DNA from: an uncultured bacterium
GTDB lineage: Bacteria > Bacillota > Clostridia > Oscillospirales > Acutalibacteraceae
DNA: 22,826 nt
Assembly (NCBI GenBank): GCA_934875675.1
Contig: CAKXIK010000003.1
Coordinates: 1-22,826 of the forward strand
Direction of reading: 5' to 3'
The notes below the pieces were generated by a model that was not told where the DNA came from, did not search any database, and saw only the letters and a program-made list of their open reading frames with translations. Below, one piece after another: positions 7,294 to 16,355 of the stretch (positions are counted from its first letter, which is position 1; each line of letters starts with the position of its first letter). Made by a program: the position numbers and the translations under genes.

Positions 7294-9285
7294 ATGGATC
7301 AGTTTGTTCTTCACAGTGAATATAAACCCACCGGTGATCAGCCGGAAGCGATTGCCGAGCTGACACAAGGCGTGCAAAACGGTTATCGGGAGCAAGCGTT
7401 AATGGGTGTGACCGGTTCGGGCAAAACGTTTACGATGGCGAATATTATTGCGAATGTGAACCGACCGACGTTGGTACTGGCGCACAACAAAACGCTGGCT
7501 GCCCAGCTTTGCAGTGAATTCCGTGAGTTTTTTCCGGAAAACGCAGTGGAATATTTTGTTTCTTACTACGATTATTATCAGCCGGAAGCGTATATTCCCA
7601 CTACGGATACCTATATTGAAAAAGATTCCGCGATTAATGATGAGATTGACAAGCTGCGTCATTCAGCTACGCTGGCACTTTCGGAGCGGCGTGATGTGAT
7701 TATTGTAGCAAGTGTTTCCTGTATTTACAGCTTAGGCAACCCGATTGATTACCGCAGCATGGTGATTTCGCTGCGCCCCGGAATGCAAAAGGATCGAGAT
7801 GCATTGCTCAAAAAGCTCGTGGAACTGCAGTATGAACGCAATGATGTGAGCCTGTCGCGCAACAAATTTCGGGTTCGCGGCGATGTGGTGGAAATTTTTC
7901 CGGCAGCATCAAGTGAAAACATTATTCGTGTGGAATTTTTCGGCGACGAGATTGACCGCGTGAGTGAAGTAAATCCGCTTACCGGTGAATTGATCGCCAA
8001 TTTGCGCCATGCGGCGATTTACCCTGCTTCGCACTATATTGTACCGCAGGAAAAAATGCGGCAGGCGATTGCAGACCTGGAAACAGAAATGGGAGAACGC
8101 GTGCGCTGGTTTAAGGAAAATGACAAGCTGATTGAAGCACAGCGGATTGAGCAGCGGACGAAATATGACATTGAAATGCTGCAGGAAATCGGGTTCTGCA
8201 AGGGGATTGAGAACTACTCCCGCGTTTTGTCGCGGCGTGCTCCGGGCAGCTCGCCATACACGCTGCTCGATTATTTTCCAAAGGATTATTTGCTGTTTAT
8301 TGATGAATCGCATGTTTCTGTGCCACAGGTGCGCGGGATGTATGCAGGAGACCGTGCCCGCAAGGAAGCACTGGTCAATTACGGCTTTCGGCTGCCGTCC
8401 TCGTTTGATAACCGTCCGCTCAATTTTGATGAATTTTATGAGCGGGTGAATCAGGTCATTTTCGTCAGCGCAACGCCAGGACCGTTTGAAAAGGAAAAGA
8501 GTGAGCAGGTGGTGGAGCAGGTTATCCGCCCGACCGGTCTGCTGGACCCGGAGATTTCCGTTCGCCCCACAGAAGGACAGATTGACGACCTGATTTCAGA
8601 GATTAACCTGCGCACTGCAAGGCAGCAGCGGGTGCTGGTTACAACGCTGACCAAGAAAATGGCGGAGGATTTGACTGCATATTTGGAGGGTGTCGGGATT
8701 CGGGTGCGATATATGCATCATGATATTGATACCGTGGAACGCATGGAAATTATCCGCGATTTGCGCTTGGGCGAATTTGACGTGTTGGTCGGAATCAACC
8801 TTCTGCGAGAGGGCTTGGATATTCCGGAGGTTTCGCTCGTTGCGATTCTGGATGCCGACAAGGAGGGATTTCTCCGTTCGGAAACGTCGTTGATTCAGAC
8901 AATCGGCCGTGCAGCGCGAAATTCAGAGGGACAGGTTATCATGTATGCGGACTCTGTGACCCCATCTATGGAGAATGCAATCCGGGAAACGGAACGCCGC
9001 CGCGGTGTACAGCAGGAGTACAATGAAGCACACGGGATTGTGCCAAGAACAATTGTGAAAAAGGTTGCGGATTTGATTGAAATCAGCAGCAAGGTATCGG
9101 ACGAAAAAGGAAAAAAGAAGGGCAAAAAGCTTTCCCATGCAGAGAGGGAGGAGCTGATTGTGCAGCTGACCAAGGAAATGAAGGCCGCCGCAAAGCTTCT
9201 GGAATTTGAACACGCAGCTTACTTGCGTGACCGGATTCAAAAGCTGCGTGATGAGGAAAAAATACGAATTAATGTGCCGAAATGA
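7294..9285 (+). CDS. uvrB: Excinuclease ABC subunit B
   Basis: UvrB is the damage-verification helicase of nucleotide excision repair; UvrA loads it on damaged DNA and it recruits UvrC. The 663-residue product matches the usual length. Visible parts are Walker A GVTGSGKT (38-45), the beta-hairpin region YYDYYQPEAYIP (about 92-103) that clamps DNA, the DEAD-like box DESH (337-340), motif VI IGRAARN, and a C-terminal UVR motif (about 622-655) that contacts UvrC. I use the ATG at 7294, which follows GGAGG by 6 bases; an upstream in-frame extension into radC lacks a ribosome site. uvrA follows; uvrC is not in the window. Confidence 0.98.
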   Translation: MDQFVLHSEYKPTGDQPEAIAELTQGVQNGYREQALMGVTGSGKTFTMANIIANVNRPTLVLAHNKTLAAQLCSEFREFFPENAVEYFVSYYDYYQPEAYIPTTDTYIEKDSAINDEIDKLRHSATLALSERRDVIIVASVSCIYSLGNPIDYRSMVISLRPGMQKDRDALLKKLVELQYERNDVSLSRNKFRVRGDVVEIFPAASSENIIRVEFFGDEIDRVSEVNPLTGELIANLRHAAIYPASHYIVPQEKMRQAIADLETEMGERVRWFKENDKLIEAQRIEQRTKYDIEMLQEIGFCKGIENYSRVLSRRAPGSSPYTLLDYFPKDYLLFIDESHVSVPQVRGMYAGDRARKEALVNYGFRLPSSFDNRPLNFDEFYERVNQVIFVSATPGPFEKEKSEQVVEQVIRPTGLLDPEISVRPTEGQIDDLISEINLRTARQQRVLVTTLTKKMAEDLTAYLEGVGIRVRYMHHDIDTVERMEIIRDLRLGEFDVLVGINLLREGLDIPEVSLVAILDADKEGFLRSETSLIQTIGRAARNSEGQVIMYADSVTPSMENAIRETERRRGVQQEYNEAHGIVPRTIVKKVADLIEISSKVSDEKGKKKGKKLSHAEREELIVQLTKEMKAAAKLLEFEHAAYLRDRIQKLRDEEKIRINVPK

Positions 9286-9362
9286 AGGAACAATACGAAT
9301 TTCTCTTGAAACGGCAGATCATAATCTTGGAAAAGCTGGATAAGTCCAAACTTTTTGCTTGA
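9282..9362 (+). CDS. Possible 26-residue leader-like ORF coupled to uvrB
   Basis: An ATG overlaps the uvrB stop codon (ATGA) and opens 26 codons (MKEQYEFLLKRQ to DKSKLFA, stop at 9360-9362) in the uvrB-uvrA gap. It could be translated by re-initiation after uvrB. It is too short to judge, no family is recognised, and chance is a real alternative. Confidence 0.18.
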   Translation: MKEQYEFLLKRQIIILEKLDKSKLFA

Positions 9363-9388
9363 TTCGGATACCGTTTTTAATTGATAAT
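9359..9388 (+). promoter_or_regulatory. Weak candidate internal promoter for uvrA
   Basis: TTGATT (9359-9364), 18 bases, GATAAT (9383-9388), in the 142-base uvrB-uvrA gap. The unusually long gap for this operon favours a second promoter, but the match is modest. Confidence 0.3.
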
Positions 9389-9427
9389 TAGTATCAGGGA
9401 TATTGTCGGAAGGATCGGTGTAATCAG

Positions 9428-12259
9428 GTGTCGAACAAAAATATTATTGTAAAAGGTGCCCGCGAGCACAACTTGAAAAATGTGAATGTCGAAATTCCGC
9501 GCGATCAGCTCGTGGTGCTCACCGGGCTTTCCGGATCGGGAAAATCATCCCTCGCGTTCGATACCATCTACGCTGAGGGTCAGCGCCGCTATGTCGAGTC
9601 GCTTTCGTCCTATGCCCGCATGTTTTTGGGGCAGATGGACAAGCCTGATGTTGATTCCATCGACGGGCTTTCCCCGGCAATTTCGATTGACCAGAAAACC
9701 ACAAGCAAAAATCCGCGTTCCACCGTTGGAACGGTGACGGAAATTTACGATTACCTGCGATTGTTGTTTGCACGCATTGGAGTGCCGCATTGCCCGGTTT
9801 GCGGAAGAGAAATTGTTCAGCAGACGGTGGATCAGATTGTCAATCAGGTGCTGGCGCTCGGTGACGGGAAGAAAATTCAGATTCTGGCACCGGTGGTTCG
9901 TGCACGAAAGGGAGAGCATGCCAAGGAACTGGAGGCCGCTCGCCGCTCGGGATATGTCCGCGTGCGGGTTGACGGCATTTTGTATGACCTCTCTGAAACC
10001 ATTAAGCTGGAAAAAAATAAAAAACATACGATTGAAATTGTTGTTGACCGCCTGGTTGTGAAGCAGGATATCCGTTCGCGTTTGGCGGATTCAGTGGAAA
10101 CTGCATCAGGGCTCAGCGGCGGGCTCACCGTCGTCAATGTGGTGGACGGGGAGGATCTGCTTTTTTCGCAAAGCTATGCCTGTCCCGATCACGGTATCAG
10201 TGTTGATGAACTGACACCGCGGATGTTTTCGTTCAACAACCCGTTTGGTGCGTGCCCCAAATGCACAGGGCTTGGCGTTTTTATGCGTGTTGACCCCGAT
10301 TTAGTGATTCCCAACCGCTCGCTTTCCCTGCGCGAAGGTGCAGTTAAGGCAAGCGGTTGGTACTACGCCGATGGGTCGTCAATTGCGGCAATGTATTACG
10401 AGGCATTGGCAAAGCACTACAATTTTTCGATGGATACACCGGTGGCGGAGCTGCCGGAAAAAATTGTGGATATTCTGCTCTATGGCACGAATGGCGAACG
10501 CATTAAACTGGTGCGCCGCAATGAATATGGCAGCGGCTCCTATATGACGGAGTATGAGGGAATTGTCAATAATCTCGAGCGCCGTTTTCGTGAAACGCAA
10601 AGCAATTGGATGAAGGAAGAAATTGAGGCTTATATGAGTGCGATTCCGTGCAGCGACTGTCACGGACGCAGACTCAATCCCATCAGCCTTGCTGTGACCG
10701 TGGGCGGCATCAATATCAGCGATTTTTGTGAGAAAACGGTTTCGGATGCATTGGATTTTATCAACGGACTGGAACTGACAACGCGGGAGCATATGATCGC
10801 GGATTTGATTCTGAAGGAAATTCGCAGCCGTCTTTCTTTCCTCAAAAACGTCGGGCTTGATTATCTGACACTTTCCCGTGCGGCCGCGACACTTTCCGGC
10901 GGTGAAAGCCAGCGGATTCGCCTTGCCACGCAAATCGGCTCTTCGCTGATGGGAGTCATTTATATTCTGGATGAACCAAGCATCGGGCTGCATCAGCGGG
11001 ATAACGACAAGCTGCTTGCAACCCTCAAACGGCTGCGCGATATCGGTAATACGGTGCTCGTGGTGGAGCATGATGAAGATACCATGCTTGCTGCCGACAC
11101 GATTATTGATGTTGGCCCCGGTGCGGGAATTCACGGTGGAGAAATCGTCTGCACCGGTCCCGCCAAAGAGATTATGAAGTGTCCGCGCTCCATTACAGGG
11201 CAGTACCTCAGCGGAAAAAAGAAAATTGAAGTACCTGCCGTCCGTCGTTCAGGCAACGGCAACAAGCTGACGGTGGTCGGTGCACAACAGAATAACCTGA
11301 AAAATATCACCGTTGATTTCCCGCTTGGCATGTTCGTTTGTGTGACGGGCGTTTCCGGTTCGGGAAAATCATCGTTGGTTAATGAGATTTTAAATAAGCG
11401 TCTTTCTGCGGAGCTCAATGGTGCAAAATCCCGTCCCGGCAAACACAAGGATATTCGCGGCATCAAGGAGCTCGATAAAGTGATTAATATTACGCAGGCA
11501 CCCATCGGGCGGACGCCGCGCTCGAACCCCGCAACTTATACGGGCGTTTTTAATGATATTCGCGAGCTTTATGCTTCCACACAGGACGCAAAGCTGCGCG
11601 GCTATAATGCCAGCCGGTTTTCGTTCAACGTGAAGGGCGGTCGCTGTGAAGCCTGCGAAGGCGACGGCATCAAGAAGATTGAAATGCACTTTCTTTCGGA
11701 TATTTATGTGCCGTGCGAAGTGTGCGACGGCAAACGGTACAACCGTGAAACGCTCGAAATTAAATACAAGGGTAAAAATATTTATGATGTGCTGGAAATG
11801 ACGGTGGAGGAGGGGCTTGAATTTTTCTCCAATGTGCCGAAGATTCAGCGCAAGCTTCAAACGCTCTGCGAGGTGGGGCTTGGCTATGTCAAGATCGGGC
11901 AGCCGGCGACGACGCTTTCCGGCGGTGAAGCGCAGCGCGTGAAGCTGGCGACGGAGCTTGCGCGCCGTTCTACCGGACGCACCATCTATATTCTTGACGA
12001 ACCTACCACCGGTCTGCACGTTGCCGATGTGCACAAGCTGATCGATGTACTGCAAAGCCTGACCGATGCCGGCAATACGGTAGTCGTGATTGAACACAAT
12101 TTGGATGTCATCAAAACTGCCGATTATATCATTGATCTTGGCCCCGAGGGAGGAAACCGCGGCGGCGAGGTGGTCGTGACGGGAACACCGGAAAAGGTTG
12201 CCGCCTGCGAAAGATCCTATACGGGGCAATATCTCAAAAAGGTGCTGGAAAAAGGGTAA
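9428..12259 (+). CDS. uvrA: Excinuclease ABC subunit A
   Basis: UvrA is the damage-recognition ATPase of nucleotide excision repair and works as a dimer that delivers UvrB. The 943-residue length is normal. It has two ABC modules: Walker A GLSGSGKSS (33-41) and GVSGSGKSS (about 641-649), with signatures LSGGESQR and LSGGEAQR and Walker B ILDEP in each half. Zinc sites are visible as CPVC (from C122), CPKC/CSDC and CEAC...CEVC. The start is GTG, giving MSNKNIIVKGAREHNL, which aligns with the usual N terminus; the ribosome site before it is weak (AAGGA at 13 bases). The GNAT gene follows after 36 bases. Confidence 0.98.
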   Translation: MSNKNIIVKGAREHNLKNVNVEIPRDQLVVLTGLSGSGKSSLAFDTIYAEGQRRYVESLSSYARMFLGQMDKPDVDSIDGLSPAISIDQKTTSKNPRSTVGTVTEIYDYLRLLFARIGVPHCPVCGREIVQQTVDQIVNQVLALGDGKKIQILAPVVRARKGEHAKELEAARRSGYVRVRVDGILYDLSETIKLEKNKKHTIEIVVDRLVVKQDIRSRLADSVETASGLSGGLTVVNVVDGEDLLFSQSYACPDHGISVDELTPRMFSFNNPFGACPKCTGLGVFMRVDPDLVIPNRSLSLREGAVKASGWYYADGSSIAAMYYEALAKHYNFSMDTPVAELPEKIVDILLYGTNGERIKLVRRNEYGSGSYMTEYEGIVNNLERRFRETQSNWMKEEIEAYMSAIPCSDCHGRRLNPISLAVTVGGINISDFCEKTVSDALDFINGLELTTREHMIADLILKEIRSRLSFLKNVGLDYLTLSRAAATLSGGESQRIRLATQIGSSLMGVIYILDEPSIGLHQRDNDKLLATLKRLRDIGNTVLVVEHDEDTMLAADTIIDVGPGAGIHGGEIVCTGPAKEIMKCPRSITGQYLSGKKKIEVPAVRRSGNGNKLTVVGAQQNNLKNITVDFPLGMFVCVTGVSGSGKSSLVNEILNKRLSAELNGAKSRPGKHKDIRGIKELDKVINITQAPIGRTPRSNPATYTGVFNDIRELYASTQDAKLRGYNASRFSFNVKGGRCEACEGDGIKKIEMHFLSDIYVPCEVCDGKRYNRETLEIKYKGKNIYDVLEMTVEEGLEFFSNVPKIQRKLQTLCEVGLGYVKIGQPATTLSGGEAQRVKLATELARRSTGRTIYILDEPTTGLHVADVHKLIDVLQSLTDAGNTVVVIEHNLDVIKTADYIIDLGPEGGNRGGEVVVTGTPEKVAACERSYTGQYLKKVLEKG

Positions 12260-12295
12260 TTTGCATAACCGTTTGGAAAGGGGACGGGTGTACCT

Positions 12296-13078
12296 ATGGT
12301 TCGTCTGTCGCAGGATCAGTTGAGCCGGGTTGAACCGCTTTTTGAGGGGATGCATGAGGCAACGTTGTTTTCCGGTTTGCAGGGATGCATGGGCAGCGTT
12401 TGGGCAGATTGTGAGGATGTTCCACATTCTGCTCAGGTGATCGTTGGGGACTTCTGCTTTTTGGCGGGCAGTCCGAATCGGCAATTGACGCGCCACCTTA
12501 CGCAAAATTTTCTGATTTTTGTTCCCCAGAATCGCGAATGGGCACAAATGATCGAACAGGTGCAGGGAATTGCTGCAAAACGGGTCACACGTTTTGCTCT
12601 GCAAACGCCGGAAATGTTTGAACGGAATCGCTTGAATTCGCTTGTTCAAAGTATGCCGGATGAATATTCGATTGCAAGAATGAATAAAGGCATCTACGAA
12701 AAGCTGATAAGGAATGATCAGTTGCGTGATTTGTGTGCTAACTTCTCCGATTTTGAGAATTATGCAGCACACGGGCTTGGGTTTGTGGCGCTTTGGAACG
12801 GAGAACCGGTTGCAGGTGCTTCGTCTTATAGCTATTATAATCAAGGAATCGACATAGAAGTGGATACGATTCCCCATCATCGTCGGAGAGGGTTGGCTGC
12901 TGCATGCAGTGCACAGCTGATTCTGGAATGTATGCACCGCGGTATTTCACCAGAGTGGGATGCGCAGAACCCAGGATCGGTTGCATTGGCGGAAAAGCTT
13001 GGTTATCATTTTTTGCGCGAGTATCCGGTTTATGAGGTGTGCGCCGCAACAAATGAACCCTCTTCACAATACAATTAA
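12296..13078 (+). CDS. GNAT-family N-acetyltransferase
   Basis: A 260-residue protein whose C-terminal half carries a GNAT fold: GLGFVALWNGEPVAGASSY (160-178), the acetyl-CoA loop HRRRGLAAACS (195-205) and NPGSVALAEKLGYHF (225-239). The N-terminal half lacks a named motif, as in the long two-part GNATs related to zwittermicin-type resistance acetyltransferases. That comparison is from memory of the family pattern, and the substrate cannot be inferred. GGAAAGGGG lies before the ATG. It is the last gene of the uvr transcription unit and stops about 50 bases before a strong terminator. Co-transcription with uvrA may be only positional. Confidence 0.8.
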   Translation: MVRLSQDQLSRVEPLFEGMHEATLFSGLQGCMGSVWADCEDVPHSAQVIVGDFCFLAGSPNRQLTRHLTQNFLIFVPQNREWAQMIEQVQGIAAKRVTRFALQTPEMFERNRLNSLVQSMPDEYSIARMNKGIYEKLIRNDQLRDLCANFSDFENYAAHGLGFVALWNGEPVAGASSYSYYNQGIDIEVDTIPHHRRRGLAAACSAQLILECMHRGISPEWDAQNPGSVALAEKLGYHFLREYPVYEVCAATNEPSSQYN

Positions 13079-13130
13079 TGACCGTGCCGCGCAAGACAAA
13101 AAGTGGTGCTGCAAATATGTCAAAACAGAA

Positions 13131-13173
13131 AAACTCCCGATGCAGATTTTGCCGGTCTGCATCGGGAGTTTTT
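13131..13173. terminator. Bidirectional terminator between the uvr unit and serA
   Basis: A perfect 16-bp inverted repeat (13131-13146 with 13156-13171) has a 9-base loop, T5 on the right and A5 on the left. It can end both the rightward GNAT transcript and the leftward serC-serA transcript. Confidence 0.92.
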
Positions 13174-13300
13174 CATTAAGGGAGCAAAAATCTTTCCATT
13201 CACCTCATTCAAGGTTCCCTCGAAATGTTACTTGAACAAGGAATTATGGTAAAACAAATTCATCATCACCAGTGCGGGAACCAGTGACGAATCGATGAAA

Positions 13301-14473
13301 TCAACGAATTACGCGCACACGCTTTACGCCACCGATTGCAGCAATCTGTTGCACGGCACCATCTGCAGTCCCGGTAATATCAAGGATTGTGTAAGCATAA
13401 TCCTTTTTGGAAACACTCTGCATATTTTCAATATTAACGCCCTGCGCAGAACAAAGCCCCGAAATCTGTGTCAGCATATTCGGAATATTCTGGTGAATGA
13501 CGCAAATGCGCTCGTCGCCGCCACGGGGCAGAGAAACATTCGGCAGATTGACCGAATTGCGGATATTTCCGTTTTCCAGATAATCCATCAATTCTTCTGC
13601 AGCCATCTCAGCACAATTGTCCTCGGATTCCGGGGTGGAAGCACCCAGATGAGGGATTGCAGTGACTCCCTCTACATCGAGCATTTCGTCACTCGGGAAA
13701 TCAGTGACATAGGCGGCAACCTTGCCGGAATCAACCGCGGCAAGAAGATCGGCAGAATTCACCAGATCACCGCGGGCAAAGTTCATAATACGCACGCCGT
13801 CCTTCATGGTTGCGATAGAATCCTGGTTGATCATCGCTTTGGTACCGGGGGTGAGCGGAACATGAACGGTGATATAATCGCTGTTTGCGTAAATATCATC
13901 CAGAGAAAGTGCGTGACGAATTCCGCGCGAGAGTTTCCACGCAGCATCCACCGAAAGGTAAGGGTCGTAACCCAGAACGGTCATCCCCAAAGCCTGAGCA
14001 GCATTGGCAACCAGAATGCCGATGGCACCCAGACCGATGACGCCCAGCGTTTTACCGGTCAGCTCCGGACCTACGAAAGCACCTTTGCCTTTTTCTACCG
14101 CCTTGCCGACGGCATCGCCCTGACCCTTGAGTGTTTTTGCCCATTCAATGGCGGGAACAATTTTGCGGGAGGAGAGCAGCAGCCCGGCAAGAACCAGTTC
14201 TTTTACTGCATTGGCGTTTGCACCCGGGGTGTTGAAAACGGCAATGCCCGCTTCGCTGCACTGATCAATCGGAATATTGTTTACACCGGCTCCGGCACGC
14301 GCAATTGCCAACAGGGATTCCGGCAGCTGCATCTCATGCATCGAAGCCGAGCGCACCAAAATACCATCCGGTGCAGCAGGATTGTCGCTGCAAGTGTATT
14401 GATCGCCGAAGCGGTTAAGCCCGACCGGCGAAATTTTATTCAGGGTTTGAATCTGAAACATAACTCTCATCAT
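13301..14473 (-). CDS. serA: D-3-phosphoglycerate dehydrogenase
   Basis: It oxidises 3-phosphoglycerate to 3-phosphohydroxypyruvate with NAD+, the first step of serine synthesis. The 390-residue form has the nucleotide motif GLGAIG (147-152), catalytic Arg in NFARGDL (R234), catalytic His in IPHLGAST (H275) and a C-terminal ACT domain (about 322-390) that may sense serine. Where many family members have an ALDVFxxEP segment, this one has AYVTDFPSDE (254-263), as in short clostridial-type enzymes. The start is uncertain: ATG codons lie at 14473, 14470 and 14461 behind AGAAAGG, and homologs usually begin at the position of the third (MFQIQTLNKIS). It lies 58 bases after serC; the transcript ends at the shared terminator. 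Confidence 0.95.
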   Translation of the reverse strand: MMRVMFQIQTLNKISPVGLNRFGDQYTCSDNPAAPDGILVRSASMHEMQLPESLLAIARAGAGVNNIPIDQCSEAGIAVFNTPGANANAVKELVLAGLLLSSRKIVPAIEWAKTLKGQGDAVGKAVEKGKGAFVGPELTGKTLGVIGLGAIGILVANAAQALGMTVLGYDPYLSVDAAWKLSRGIRHALSLDDIYANSDYITVHVPLTPGTKAMINQDSIATMKDGVRIMNFARGDLVNSADLLAAVDSGKVAAYVTDFPSDEMLDVEGVTAIPHLGASTPESEDNCAEMAAEELMDYLENGNIRNSVNLPNVSLPRGGDERICVIHQNIPNMLTQISGLCSAQGVNIENMQSVSKKDYAYTILDITGTADGAVQQIAAIGGVKRVRVIR

Positions 14474-14484
14474 GCCTTTCTGTT

Positions 14485-14508
14485 GAACCGCAAGTTTTGC
14501 AACGGTTC
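14485..14508 (-). other. Hairpin in the serC-serA gap
   Basis: GAACC and GCAA pair with TTGC and GGTTC across a 3-base loop, with a 3-base bulge. It ends about 12 bases before the first serA ATG and has no T run, so it is more likely a processing or stability element than a terminator. Confidence 0.4.
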
Positions 14509-14531
14509 CATTTGCTTAAAAGCAGCCCTTT

Positions 14532-15617
14532 TTAGCCGTTCTTCGCTTCGAAATCCTTCATGAATGCGACCAGTTTTTCCACACCTTCCACCGGCATTGC
14601 ATTATAGATGGAAGCACGCATGCCGCCCACGGTGCGATGACCCTTCAGGTTCACAAAGCCTGCCGCAGTTACTTCCTTAACAAACTTGGCGTCCATTTCG
14701 TCGTTGCCGGTTACAAATGGTGCATTCATCAGGGAACGATCCTTTGGAACAACCGTTCCGTGGAACAGGGAAGAAGAATCCAGATAATCATAAAGCAGGT
14801 TTGCTTTTTTCAGATTGATCTGATACATCTTATCCAATCCGCCGATTTCTTCCTTGAGCCAACGCAGCACAAGCATTGCGATGTAAATGGTATAGCACGG
14901 CGGTGTATTAAACATAGAGCCGTTGTCGGCATGAGTCTGATAATTGAACATGGTGGGAGTAATTTCCTGTGCATGACCCAGCAAATCCTCGCGCACGATG
15001 ACAACCGTCAAACCGGCAGGAGCCATGTTTTTCTGGGCGCCGGCATAAAGCAGACCAAAACGGGAAACATCGATCGGCTGCGAGAGAATGCAAGAAGAGA
15101 TATCCGCCACCAGCGGAACGTCGCCTGTCTGCGGCAGCTCATGATACACAGTGCCGTAGATGGTGTTGTTCATGCAGATATGAAAATAATCAGCATCCTT
15201 TGTAAAGGTGTCCGGATCAAGCTCCGGAATGTAGCTGAATGTTTTGTCCTTGCTGCTTGCAACGGCTTTGGCTTCACCGTAGCGAGAGGCTTCCTTGAAG
15301 GCCTTGGTAGCCCACTGACCGGTCAGCACATAATCAGCCTTGCCGCTGCCTGTCATCAGATTGAGCGGAACCATCGCGAATTGTGAGGAAGCACCGCCCT
15401 GCAAAAATAATACTTTGTAATTAGACGGAATCTGCATCAGCTCACGCAACAGCGATTCCGCCTCGGTGATGATGCCTTCGTACACCTTTGAACGATGAGA
15501 CATCTCCATCACGGACTGACCTGAGCCCTGGTAATCCAGCATTTCTTCAGCTGCGCGCTGCAAAACGGATTCCGGGAGCATCGAAGGACCGGCGGAAAAA
15601 TTGTAAACTCTGCTCAT
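14532..15617 (-). CDS. serC: Phosphoserine aminotransferase
   Basis: A PLP enzyme converting 3-phosphohydroxypyruvate and glutamate to phosphoserine and 2-oxoglutarate, the step after SerA. The 361 residues match the family. Landmarks are NFSAGPSMLP (6-15), GGASSQF (74-80), ADISS with the PLP-contacting Asp (D172), and the Schiff-base lysine in GAQKN (K196). The C terminus RTVGGMRASIYNA is typical. The ATG follows GGAGG by 9 bases. It is first in the serC-serA operon behind a consensus promoter. No serB is present in the window. Confidence 0.97.
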   Translation of the reverse strand: MSRVYNFSAGPSMLPESVLQRAAEEMLDYQGSGQSVMEMSHRSKVYEGIITEAESLLRELMQIPSNYKVLFLQGGASSQFAMVPLNLMTGSGKADYVLTGQWATKAFKEASRYGEAKAVASSKDKTFSYIPELDPDTFTKDADYFHICMNNTIYGTVYHELPQTGDVPLVADISSCILSQPIDVSRFGLLYAGAQKNMAPAGLTVVIVREDLLGHAQEITPTMFNYQTHADNGSMFNTPPCYTIYIAMLVLRWLKEEIGGLDKMYQINLKKANLLYDYLDSSSLFHGTVVPKDRSLMNAPFVTGNDEMDAKFVKEVTAAGFVNLKGHRTVGGMRASIYNAMPVEGVEKLVAFMKDFEAKNG

Positions 15618-15704
15618 TCAAGACAACCTCCATATAAAATTTTGCCATAATTGCGCATTATTCCTACACTAATCAGTGATTTAATGCGGTAAAGGCATAA
15701 CTGC

Positions 15705-15733
15705 ATTTTAGGAGTATCCATTGAATTTGTCAA
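15705..15733 (-). promoter_or_regulatory. Promoter of serC-serA
   Basis: On the minus strand TTGACA (15728-15733), 17 bases, TAAAAT (15705-15710). It gives a leader of about 80 bases. I saw no T-box stem or specifier pattern in that leader. Confidence 0.75.
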
Positions 15734-15745
15734 TCCCAAAATGAA

Positions 15746-15773
15746 AAAATGGTGTAGGAAATTCTACCATTTT
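15746..15773. promoter_or_regulatory. Inverted repeat just upstream of the serC promoter
   Basis: AAAATGGT-(gt)-AG mirrors CTACCATTTT with a small centre. It begins 13 bases upstream of the serC -35, a position suited to a regulator site. No known regulator is assigned. Confidence 0.45.
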
Positions 15774-15850
15774 GGCGGCAAAAAGCACCTAACAAGATAG
15801 TTACTTTATAAAAATAAATGTTTTTTGTAACTTTACAACAGCGGATTGCC

Positions 15851-15883
15851 TTGAATTTATTTTAATTTATTTTTGAATTTATT
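15851..15883 (+). repeat. Three tandem AT-rich 11-mers upstream of the hydrogenase-island promoter
   Basis: TTGAATTTATT at 15851-15861, TTTAATTTATT at 15861-15871 and TTGAATTTATT at 15873-15883 recur at about one helical turn. They run into the -35 of the promoter at 15882-15910. They may act as an UP element or curved DNA. Confidence 0.55.
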
Positions 15884-15910
15884 GAAAGTCACAGTTTCTT
15901 CATGTATAAT
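15882..15910 (+). promoter_or_regulatory. Promoter of the DRTGG-HATPase-hydrogenase-like-PHP operon
   Basis: TTGAAA (15882-15887), exactly 17 bases, TATAAT (15905-15910). Predicted start near 15917, about 65 bases before the TTG start of the first gene. Confidence 0.82.
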
Positions 15911-15981
15911 GAAAAAATGATGGGATAAGACGATTTTGAACGATAAAAAACTGATTGTTGACAGAAAGAAGGGATTCTGTT

Positions 15982-16326
15982 TTGAGAGTGAATGAGATGG
16001 TGGATCTTTTGGATGCAAAGCTGATTTCAGGTTCACCCGATCTGGAGGTGCATTCGGCTTGCGGCAGTGATATGATGAGTGACGTGCTTGCATTTGTCAA
16101 GGATCAGGCAGTGCTGCTCACCGGGCTGGTGAATCCTCAGGTGGTTCGTACCGCAGATATGATGGATATCCACTGTGTTGTGTTTGTGCGCGGAAAGGAA
16201 CCGGACGCCGCCATGGTTGCGCTGGCACAGGAACGCGGCGTGGTGCTGCTGACAACCCGGTATCGGATGTTTACTGCTTGCGGGCTTCTTTTTCAGGCTG
16301 GACTGCGGGGCGGCGATGAAGAGTAA
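15982..16326 (+). CDS. DRTGG-like domain protein (first copy)
   Basis: A 114-residue alpha/beta protein resembling the small DRTGG-domain proteins that often sit beside [FeFe]-hydrogenase genes. The N terminus RVNEMVDLLDAKLISGS matches the family's opening (a helix then a Ser-Gly turn). Later strands are AVLLTGLV, IHCVVFVRG and RGVVLLTT. The literal DRTGG signature is not kept. I choose the TTG at 15982, 8 bases after AAGGG; a longer frame from 15955 has no ribosome site. It is first of five co-directional genes. By family it may bind a nucleotide or act in regulation, but no activity is established. A second 114-residue relative lies at 18210-18554. Confidence 0.62.
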   Translation: MRVNEMVDLLDAKLISGSPDLEVHSACGSDMMSDVLAFVKDQAVLLTGLVNPQVVRTADMMDIHCVVFVRGKEPDAAMVALAQERGVVLLTTRYRMFTACGLLFQAGLRGGDEE

Positions 16327-16355
16327 AATGGAACAGAAGGGAGGCGGCAGATGGA

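Noticed and set aside
11390..12937. 515-codon minus-strand frame opposite uvrA and the GNAT gene
   Set aside because: It is a long shadow of the uvrA and GNAT reading frames, rich in His/Arg/Cys as expected for antisense translation, with no ribosome site.
13295..14563. 422-codon plus-strand frame opposite serA
   Set aside because: It is antisense to a complete serA with intact motifs, and its composition is typical of an antisense shadow.
15618..15704. T-box or serine-responsive riboswitch in the serC leader
   Set aside because: The leader is too short, and no T-box sequence or antiterminator pair is visible.
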